DNA of 7,836 bases, from positions 1-7,836 of the forward strand of contig JALHVH010000420.1 in NCBI GenBank assembly GCA_022867105.1, given 5' to 3'. Of this stretch, positions 1 to 5,327 are shown in pieces. The first letter of the stretch is position 1. Every line of letters starts with the position of its first letter. The stretch is from Candidatus Aminicenantota bacterium. GTDB taxonomy: Bacteria; Acidobacteriota; Aminicenantia; Aminicenantales; Saccharicenantaceae. The notes beneath the pieces were generated by a model that was not told the DNA's origin, searched no databases, and saw nothing but the letters and a program-made list of their open reading frames with translations. The position numbers were made by a program, and so were the translations under genes.

Positions 1-3
1 CGT

Positions 4-33
4 TTACCGTTATAGCGATAACCGTTATATCGA
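4..33 (+). promoter_or_regulatory. 15-bp tandem repeat with internal palindrome, probable PadR operator/promoter region
   Basis: Two copies of a 15-base unit lie head to tail: positions 4-18 and 19-33 match at 13 of 15 bases, sharing ACCGTTATA (6-14 and 21-29) followed by CGA. Across the copies there is a perfect inverted repeat, ATAAC-C-GTTAT (18-28), and a looser pair CGATA (16-20) / TATCG (28-32). The block sits about 57 bases before the padR start. PadR proteins bind as dimers to AT-rich inverted repeats near their own promoters, so autoregulation is a reasonable inference. A possible promoter overlaps it (TTTACC at 3-8, TATATC at 26-31, 17-base spacing), but the match is modest and the left end of the region is cut off by the window. 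Confidence 0.45.
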
Positions 34-89
34 ACGCAATCTCTTAAATCTCCGGATGGCGAGAGGCGCCCGGAAACTCAGGAGAGAGA

Positions 90-452
90 ATGAGAGACAT
101 CGATGAAACAGCTAAGAGATTCCTGCCGCTCACCGAGGCCAGCTTCTATATCCTGGCTTCGCTGATCGAGCCGCGCCACGGATACGGCATCATGCAGAAT
201 GTTGCGGCTCTCAGCGAGAACCAGGTGAGGATCGGTCCCGGCACCATTTACGGAGCTCTGAGCAACCTTGTCAAGCAGGATTTGATCCAACGCGTTGGAG
301 AGCTGGAGTCAGAGGGCGAGCGGCGGAAAGTCTATGGCCTTACCGGATTGGGCCGGCGGGTCGTCGTCCTGGAATCCAAACGTCTGACCGCCCTGACCCG
401 GATCGCCAAAATGGCTGCGGACGCGCTCAAAGGTTCGCAGTTGGAGGAATGA
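90..452 (+). CDS. PadR-family transcriptional regulator (short, subfamily-2 type)
   Basis: A 120-residue winged-helix DNA-binding protein. Residues about 17-92 form the PadR domain. It has the typical opening 'FYILASLIEPRHGYGIM', the recognition-helix segment 'GPGTIYGALSNLVKQDLI' (49-66), and the wing 'GERRKVYGLTGLGRR' (76-90). The remaining 30 residues form one C-terminal helix, long enough for dimerisation but without a separate ligand domain, as in short PadR proteins. The ATG start is supported by AGGAG at 80-84, five bases upstream. The gene is followed after one base by the DUF2812 gene, so the two are almost certainly co-transcribed and translationally coupled. Family knowledge: PadR proteins are mostly repressors released by small molecules or stress, often controlling an adjacent membrane protein or transporter. 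Here the likely targets are its own operon through the repeats at 4-33. The inducer cannot be read from the sequence. Confidence 0.93.
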   Translation: MRDIDETAKRFLPLTEASFYILASLIEPRHGYGIMQNVAALSENQVRIGPGTIYGALSNLVKQDLIQRVGELESEGERRKVYGLTGLGRRVVVLESKRLTALTRIAKMAADALKGSQLEE

Positions 453-453
453 T

Positions 454-999
454 ATGAGCGAGAAAGAAATAAAGACTGTTTTCAGGGTCCATTGGGCCTG
501 GAACGACGACAAGGAAGAGCGCTGGCTGGAAAACATGGCCAGGCAGGGCTGGCACCTGGAAAGGCCCCGGGGCCTTTATTACCGATTCGAGAAGGGCGAG
601 CCGGCCGAGATGGTTTATCGGATGGATTACCAAGGCCTAAGGGGGAGTGAGCGCAAAGAATATATGGGGCTTTTCAAGGATGCGGGCTGGGAGCACGTCG
701 GTGAGTTCGGCGGATGGCAGTATTTCCGAACCAGGGCCGGAGACGGACCGGTTCCGGAAATTTATACAGACCCCCAATCCAGGATCGCGAAATACCGCCG
801 GCTGTTGGCGTTTCTGATGATCATCCTGGTGGTGGTCTGGACGCAGGTGATCATCTCATGGGGCAGGCCCCACGATTCCCATGACTTCTGGTATTCCATC
901 AGGGTGATTCAAATTGCCATGACCGTCCTCATGGCCTATGCCGTCGTCCGGCTCGCGGCCAAGATCCGAAAGATCAGAAAACAGGACTCCAGAAAGTAG
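454..999 (+). CDS. DUF2812 domain membrane protein
   Basis: A 181-residue protein of unknown function. Residues about 6-100 match the DUF2812 pattern: an aromatic-rich soluble domain with 'EERWLENMARQGWHL' (21-35), 'YYRFEKGEP' (42-50), 'YRMDYQ' (55-60) and 'LFKDAGWEHVGEFGGWQYF' (73-91). Two hydrophobic segments follow, about 117-135 and 148-168, and then a basic tail (KIRKIRKQDSRK). The positive C-terminus and the basic stretch before helix 1 suggest both soluble ends face the cytoplasm with a short outside loop (predicted, not shown). The start is supported by GGAGG at 443-447 inside the end of padR, with one base between the padR stop and this ATG. Genes of this family are commonly found directly after padR genes, as with other small membrane partners of PadR. 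A role in sensing or signalling with the regulator is plausible, but the biochemical function is unknown. Confidence 0.85.
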   Translation: MSEKEIKTVFRVHWAWNDDKEERWLENMARQGWHLERPRGLYYRFEKGEPAEMVYRMDYQGLRGSERKEYMGLFKDAGWEHVGEFGGWQYFRTRAGDGPVPEIYTDPQSRIAKYRRLLAFLMIILVVVWTQVIISWGRPHDSHDFWYSIRVIQIAMTVLMAYAVVRLAAKIRKIRKQDSRK

Positions 1000-1009
1000 C
1001 GGTGAATCG

Positions 1010-1038
1010 TTGACATCGCCGCGCGGCGGCCGTATATT
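1010..1038 (+). promoter_or_regulatory. Near-consensus sigma-70 promoter for pcm, with palindromic spacer
   Basis: TTGACA (1010-1015) is a perfect -35 box. It is followed by a 17-base spacer and TATATT (1033-1038), one base away from the -10 consensus. The spacer contains the perfect 12-base palindrome CGCCGCGCGGCG (1017-1028), which could be a repressor site or could simply reflect GC-rich sequence. The predicted transcript start is about 1045, which is the G of a GTG codon in frame with pcm. The box lies 11 bases after the stop of the DUF2812 gene, so pcm probably has its own transcription and is not only read through from the padR operon. Confidence 0.7.
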
Positions 1039-1077
1039 TCCGGTGTGGTCAACCGGGGAGATTCATCGGACAAAATC

Positions 1078-1809
1078 ATGACCAGGCGAGTCTTCTGCGC
1101 ATCGCTTTTTTCCCTCATCCCCATCCTCGTTTCGTTCGCCGGCTTCGGCAATCAGGACGACGCCTATTATGAAAAAAAACGGAAGGCCATGGTGGAGATG
1201 CAGCTCCAAGCCCGGGACATCACCGACCCGAGAGTCCTCGACGTCATGGGAAAGGTTCCCCGGCACCTTTTCGTCGACCCTCGTTTTCGGCCGGAGGCCT
1301 ATGAGGATTATCCTCTTCCCATCGCCGAGGGGCAGACGATCTCGCAACCGTACATCGTTGCCCTGATGACTCAATGCCTCAAGCTCAAGGGAAAGGAAAA
1401 GGTGCTCGAGGTCGGAACCGGATCTGGATACCAGGCCGCAGTCTTAGCCCATCTTTGCGACCGCGTTTACACGGTCGAGATTAACGCCACCCTCGCCAAG
1501 AAGGCCGGAGACTTTCTGAGTCAGCTTGGATACGGACGCGTCGAGGTGAAATGCGGGGACGGCTTTTTTGGCTGGCCGGACAAGGCGCCCTTTGACGCGG
1601 TCATCGTGACATGTGCCGCCCGCCGTGTTCCGGAGCCCCTCTTCGTCCAGCTCAAGGAGGGCGGCCGGATGGTCATTCCGGTCGATAGAACCGAGGGCGC
1701 CCAAACCCTCCTAGCCCTCCGAAAGGTCAGGGGCAGGATGGAAACCGAAGATGTCACGCTTGTCCGCTTTGTGCCGATGACAGGGGAGAACCGAAAGATC
1801 AAGAAATAG
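1078..1809 (+). CDS. pcm: Exported protein-L-isoaspartate O-methyltransferase (PIMT)
   Basis: Uses S-adenosylmethionine to methylate L-isoaspartyl (and D-aspartyl) residues in aged proteins, which starts their conversion back to aspartate. Counting from the ATG at 1078 (243 residues), the family signatures are all present: 'RDITDPRVLDVMGKVPRHLF' (46-65), 'EGQTISQPYIVALMT' (84-98) with the active-site serine region, SAM motif I 'VLEVGTGSGYQAA' (109-121), acidic 'YTVEI' (131-135), and 'DAVIVTCAARRVPEPL' (173-188). The unusual part is an N-terminal extension of about 25 residues, 'MTRRVFCASLFSLIPILVS', that looks like a signal peptide. It contains TRRVF, close to the twin-arginine (Tat) motif, and a possible cleavage site after SFA (19-21). 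An upstream in-frame GTG at 1045 would add 11 residues. I prefer 1078 because it gives a normal signal-peptide n-region, although the only SD-like sequence (GGGGAG, 1055-1060) is 17 bases away. The 3' end overlaps the convergent sensor gene by 11 bases. Confidence 0.9.
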   Translation: MTRRVFCASLFSLIPILVSFAGFGNQDDAYYEKKRKAMVEMQLQARDITDPRVLDVMGKVPRHLFVDPRFRPEAYEDYPLPIAEGQTISQPYIVALMTQCLKLKGKEKVLEVGTGSGYQAAVLAHLCDRVYTVEINATLAKKAGDFLSQLGYGRVEVKCGDGFFGWPDKAPFDAVIVTCAARRVPEPLFVQLKEGGRMVIPVDRTEGAQTLLALRKVRGRMETEDVTLVRFVPMTGENRKIKK

Positions 1810-4800
1810 GACCGGAAGATCCCTCTTTCGGCTGATAGAAGATCTTCGTTTCGATGTAGCCCTTCTGTTCGCCGTACTCCAGGTTCCTCAGCAACTTCTC
1901 CGTCTGTTCGGGATTTTCCGGCCGTTCCGAACCGGCCAGGACCCGGACCGCCTGGTTGCGGCCGTGGGCCTTAGCGTAATAGAGGGCCTGGTCGGCCAGC
2001 ATAATGATCTGATCGAAATTATACCTGTCCGGTTCGGCGTCGACGAGGGGAAAGGCGGAATAGCCCACGGAACAGGTTTTGTGGATCGTCCGGCCTTCAA
2101 CTTCGGAGAGGACGAAGGACTGTTCGGCGATCTTCCCCAGGATCTTTGTAGCGAAAAGGTCCAAGTAGGCGATGTCCGTATTCTTCAGAACGACCAAGAA
2201 CTCTTCACCCCCTGTCCGAACCACGACGTCGTTCAAACGGATCGAGTCCTTGAGAAGCCGCCCGAATTCCCTCAGGAATCGGTCTCCCGCCTCGTGACCG
2301 AAGCGGTCGTTGAGCTGCTTGAAATGGTCGATGTCCAGCATGAAAACGCCGAAGACGCTGACTTCATTCAGGCCCCGCCGACTGTTCCGGGACGAAAGGA
2401 CATACTTCTTGAAATCGAGGAAGGCTTGAATGTCCGTAGACAGGACTTCCGTCAGGAAACGCCGGTTGCGGAGGCCTGTAAGAGGGTCCGTCAGGCTCAT
2501 CTCTCTCAATTCATGCGTCTTCTGTTCGACGATCCGTTCCAGCTCCCGTCCACGGCGCTTGAGGTTGGCGATACGGACACGGAAGACCGCGAGAATGAGG
2601 CCCAGGAAGGAGAAGATCGCGATGGCGACGAACCAGCGTGTCTTCCAGAACGGCGGCTTGATATGGATAAGGATGCGTTGGCCGTCCATGTTCCAAATCC
2701 CGTCGCCGTTGGAGGCCCGGACATGGAAAACATAGTCTCCCGGAGGCAGGGTCGTGAAGGTGGCAATGCGCCTCGTCCCCACGTTGTTCCATTTCTCTTC
2801 CAGCCCTTCCATCCGATAGGAGTATCGGTTCAGGCTTGGGGAAACGAAGTTCAGGGCGGCGAACTCGAAGGTGATGATCTTGTCGGCGTAAGAAAGGTTC
2901 AAGCGGTCGCTATAAGGGATCGAGCGGGCCAAGAGCGTGCGTTTGTCGGGGAGCGGTCCGATCGGGACATCTTGATTGAACAACTGAAGCGCGACGATGG
3001 CGACCTCGGGCGCCGTTTCGTTATCCCGAACGTCGTCCGGATGAAAAACGTTGAATCCATTGCCGCCGCCGAAGAAAAGTTCGCCTGTTCGGCTCTCGAA
3101 AAAGGCCCCCCGGCTGAACTCGTCCCCTTGCAGGCCATGGGCCCTGGTAAAAGAACGGACGCTCCCGTTGACGGGGTCGAAGCGGGCCAGCCCTTTGTTC
3201 GTGCTGAGCCACAGCCGACCTGCCCCGTCTTCAAGGATCCCATAAATGACGTCGTTCGGAAGCCCCGCGCTGCTGCTGGAAAAGACCTTGAAGGTCCAAT
3301 CCTCGGGAGAAGTCCCCTGTCGGACCAGTCGGCAGAGCCCGCCGCCGTTCGTCCCGATCCAAATGTCGCCTTTGTGATCGCGGTGGAGGCTTCGGATGAA
3401 CGGATTGGGAAGGCTCCCCGGACGGGCCGGATCCGGTAGAAAGCGCACGAAGCGGCCCGTGCTCACGTTCAAAAGATTCAGCCCGTTGATCGTGCCGACC
3501 CAGAGCGTGTCCGGGCCGTCATCCAGGATGGTATTGACGTTATCGTTACTGATCGTCCCGGGATCGGCGGCATTCGTGCGGTAGGAAATGAACCGTTGGG
3601 TCGATGCATCAAACCGGTTAAGCCCTCCATCGATGGTCCCGATCCATAGGACGCCCCGGCTGTCCTCATGAATTTCAAGGATAAAATTGCTGGACAGGCT
3701 TCCGGGCTTGCCGGGCTGGAGAGTGAATCGGTCCGTTTGAACCGGAATCGAGGAATTGCCGGACAGCATGAGCTTGGTCAGTCCGCCGCGGTAGGTCCCG
3801 ACCCAGATGGAGCCGTGGCTGTCTGCGAGCAGGGCGGTCACGACCGTATCACCGACATCCACCGGCCTGCCCCGGGTATCGCTGACGACCTGGAACCGGG
3901 CCGGGGACCAGGGATTTTGGTCATGGGAGAGAACACACAGCCCTCCGCCTTCGGTACCGACCCAAAGTTTCCCCTGCCGGTCTTCGCAGAACGAGGCGAC
4001 GGCGCCGCCGGGCAGACTGCCGGCCTCCCCGGGGATATGCCAGAATTGAGCGAACCGTTCCTGGTCGCGGTCGTTGCCTTCCGACCGCGTGAAGACCAGT
4101 TTGTTGAGCCCTGAGAGATAGGTCCCGATCCACAGGACGCCGCTGCGGTCTTCGTAGAGGGATTCGATGGCGTTGCTTCTCAGGCCGGAAGCATTGGATG
4201 GGTCGTGTTGATAGCGGGCGAAAACGTAGCGGGCGCGTTCACGGTCGAACATCATCTTGTTCAGACCGCCGCCGTCCGTGCCGATCCAGAGAAGGCCGCC
4301 CCGGTCGCGATAGATCCTGCGGATGTAGGTGTGACTTATGCTTGACGGGTCCTCCGGGCGGGGGAGGACCGCGGACCGGCTGTGCCGTTCCGGGTCCGCA
4401 AGGAAGAGCCCGTTCGGGGTCCCCACCAGCAAAACCCCGCCATCATCGCCGACGGCGGTCACCTGCTCGAATCCGGACAAGACGGATACCGGGCGGAATC
4501 CCTTGTCGCTGTCCTCGATGCGGGCCACCTGCCCGGTAGCGGTTCCGATCCATAGGCCGCCGCGCCTATCTTCATGAATGGCGGTGATATTGGAGCCGGT
4601 ATCCGCCAGCTCGATCCGGCGAAACGATGGATTCTCCGGAAGGCCGCCGGATCTATCGAGGACACAGAGGCCGGCTTCGGTGCCGATCCAAAGCCGCTCT
4701 TTCCGGTCCAGGAACAGGCAATTGATGACATCGTTGGGAAGAGAATCGGAGGATTCTCCGGGCCGGAAGATCTTGAACGTCTCACTTTCCGGGTTATACA

Positions 4801-5203
4801 TATCCAACCCGCCCCCGCTCGTGCCGACCCAGATCAGGCCGCTGGGATCTTCGACAAGGCTGAGGATATAGTTGCTGCTGATGGAGCGCGGATCGTTCGC
4901 GCCGGGGCGGAAGATGCGGAAAGAATATCCGTCATAACGGTTCAGTCCGTCTTCCGTCCCGAACCAGAGAAAGCCCCGACGGTCCTGAAGAGTGCAGAAA
5001 ACGGAGCTCTGGGAGAGCCCCTGTTCGACCGTGAGGCTTCCCAGGCGCAACGGGTGGGAAAGGTTTGCCCAGCGGAACTCTTCCGCGGCATTCAGCGAAG
5101 AAACGCCGGGGCTGGAGATGAAAGCGCCGAAGAAAAAACACAGGCTGAAGAACAGGGATTTGCTTTTTGACCTGGCCGGCCGCCTCTCCGCTTTTCCGCG
5201 CAT
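1799..5203 (-). CDS. Membrane sensor diguanylate cyclase: 14-blade propeller, Y_Y_Y, TM, GGDEF
   Basis: A 1134-residue protein predicted to sense a ligand outside the inner membrane and make c-di-GMP inside. Domain order: basic n-region and signal peptide (1 to about 40, 'LNAA' before the cleavage); fourteen propeller motifs of the Reg_prop type ([LI]W[IV]GT-x-x-G-G-L-x-x), at about 77, 122, 170, 215, 256, 303, 355, 411, 464, 517, 565, 612, 662 and 707, which fits two seven-bladed propellers; Y_Y_Y domain (about 770-848, including 'LPPGDYVFHVRASNGDGIWN'); one membrane helix (about 857-876); short coiled coil (about 878-902); GGDEF domain (903-1088). The catalytic motif is GGEEF (998-1002), with the metal-binding D957 in 'FMLDID' and N965 in 'FKQLND'. 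RLND (989-992), five residues before GGEEF, is a complete inhibitory I-site. The enzyme is therefore expected to be active and product-inhibited. The C-terminal 45 residues are charged and match nothing I know. The start has only a weak SD (AGAG, 9 bases upstream) but sits just after a good promoter and gives a proper signal peptide. The ligand is unknown; related propeller sensors with histidine-kinase output often sense polysaccharide fragments. Confidence 0.93.
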   Translation of the reverse strand: MRGKAERRPARSKSKSLFFSLCFFFGAFISSPGVSSLNAAEEFRWANLSHPLRLGSLTVEQGLSQSSVFCTLQDRRGFLWFGTEDGLNRYDGYSFRIFRPGANDPRSISSNYILSLVEDPSGLIWVGTSGGGLDMYNPESETFKIFRPGESSDSLPNDVINCLFLDRKERLWIGTEAGLCVLDRSGGLPENPSFRRIELADTGSNITAIHEDRRGGLWIGTATGQVARIEDSDKGFRPVSVLSGFEQVTAVGDDGGVLLVGTPNGLFLADPERHSRSAVLPRPEDPSSISHTYIRRIYRDRGGLLWIGTDGGGLNKMMFDRERARYVFARYQHDPSNASGLRSNAIESLYEDRSGVLWIGTYLSGLNKLVFTRSEGNDRDQERFAQFWHIPGEAGSLPGGAVASFCEDRQGKLWVGTEGGGLCVLSHDQNPWSPARFQVVSDTRGRPVDVGDTVVTALLADSHGSIWVGTYRGGLTKLMLSGNSSIPVQTDRFTLQPGKPGSLSSNFILEIHEDSRGVLWIGTIDGGLNRFDASTQRFISYRTNAADPGTISNDNVNTILDDGPDTLWVGTINGLNLLNVSTGRFVRFLPDPARPGSLPNPFIRSLHRDHKGDIWIGTNGGGLCRLVRQGTSPEDWTFKVFSSSSAGLPNDVIYGILEDGAGRLWLSTNKGLARFDPVNGSVRSFTRAHGLQGDEFSRGAFFESRTGELFFGGGNGFNVFHPDDVRDNETAPEVAIVALQLFNQDVPIGPLPDKRTLLARSIPYSDRLNLSYADKIITFEFAALNFVSPSLNRYSYRMEGLEEKWNNVGTRRIATFTTLPPGDYVFHVRASNGDGIWNMDGQRILIHIKPPFWKTRWFVAIAIFSFLGLILAVFRVRIANLKRRGRELERIVEQKTHELREMSLTDPLTGLRNRRFLTEVLSTDIQAFLDFKKYVLSSRNSRRGLNEVSVFGVFMLDIDHFKQLNDRFGHEAGDRFLREFGRLLKDSIRLNDVVVRTGGEEFLVVLKNTDIAYLDLFATKILGKIAEQSFVLSEVEGRTIHKTCSVGYSAFPLVDAEPDRYNFDQIIMLADQALYYAKAHGRNQAVRVLAGSERPENPEQTEKLLRNLEYGEQKGYIETKIFYQPKEGSSGPIS

Positions 5204-5226
5204 TGGCTGAATCTCTATTGACAGCT

Positions 5227-5256
5227 ATGATACATCCCAAAAGGAAGAAGCGTCAA
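5227..5256 (-). promoter_or_regulatory. Probable sigma-70 promoter of the sensor diguanylate cyclase gene
   Basis: Read on the minus strand, TTGACG (5256-5251) is followed by an 18-base spacer and TATCAT (5232-5227), each one base off consensus. The predicted start of the transcript is near 5220, giving a leader of about 17 bases before the ATG at 5203. The leader holds only a weak ribosome-binding sequence (AGAG at 5216-5213). This promoter means the sensor need not depend on transcription from the upstream alpha-2-macroglobulin gene on the same strand. Confidence 0.6.
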
Positions 5257-5271
5257 GCGGATTTCTTCGAT

Positions 5272-5303
5272 CCGGGTCATGATCATGGGACGGCGTGACC
5301 CGG
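5272..5303. repeat. Inverted repeat (8-bp arms) enclosing a 10-bp palindrome overlapping one arm
   Basis: CCGGGTCA (5272-5279) and TGACCCGG (5296-5303) are perfect reverse complements separated by 16 bases. Overlapping the left arm is the perfect palindrome CATGATCATG (5278-5287). The element lies 16-45 bases upstream of the -35 box of the sensor gene and 24 bases past the alpha-2-macroglobulin stop. It could be an activator site for the sensor promoter or an RNA hairpin ending the upstream transcript. No T-run follows the arms on either strand, so it is not a standard intrinsic terminator. Confidence 0.4.
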
Positions 5304-5312
5304 GACTTCAAG

Positions 5313-5327
5313 ATGCCTTTCCGGCAT
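5313..5327 (-). other. Small stem-loop at the end of the alpha-2-macroglobulin gene
   Basis: On the minus strand ATGCC-GGAAA-GGCAT forms a 5-bp stem with a 5-base loop, beginning at the last base of the TAA stop codon (5329-5327). A transcript of the upstream gene would fold here. The following bases (CTTGAAG) contain no U-tract, so it might protect the 3' end or act with Rho rather than terminate by itself. Short hairpins of this size also occur by chance. Confidence 0.25.

Noticed and set aside
1815..1847. GAAGATC / GATCTTC inverted repeat after pcm as an intrinsic terminator
   Set aside because: The arms are only 7 bp with a 19-base loop and no proper T-run after them on either strand. 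The element lies inside the sensor coding sequence, so chance is a good explanation.
1964..3439. Long open frame of 491 codons on the plus strand, opposite the sensor gene
   Set aside because: It lies entirely inside the propeller and GGDEF coding sequence. Its translation shows no recognisable domain, and there is no good ribosome-binding site. Long antisense frames are expected opposite GC-rich genes.
1799..5203. Propeller repeats as DNA-level tandem repeats or a recombination hot spot
   Set aside because: The repeated motif is clear at protein level, but codons differ between blades and spacing varies from about 41 to 56 residues, so there is no near-identical DNA repeat.
4932..5240. Frame beginning at 5240 on the minus strand as an alternative gene start upstream of the sensor
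   Set aside because: It is in a different frame from the sensor, overlaps its promoter, and gives no recognisable protein.
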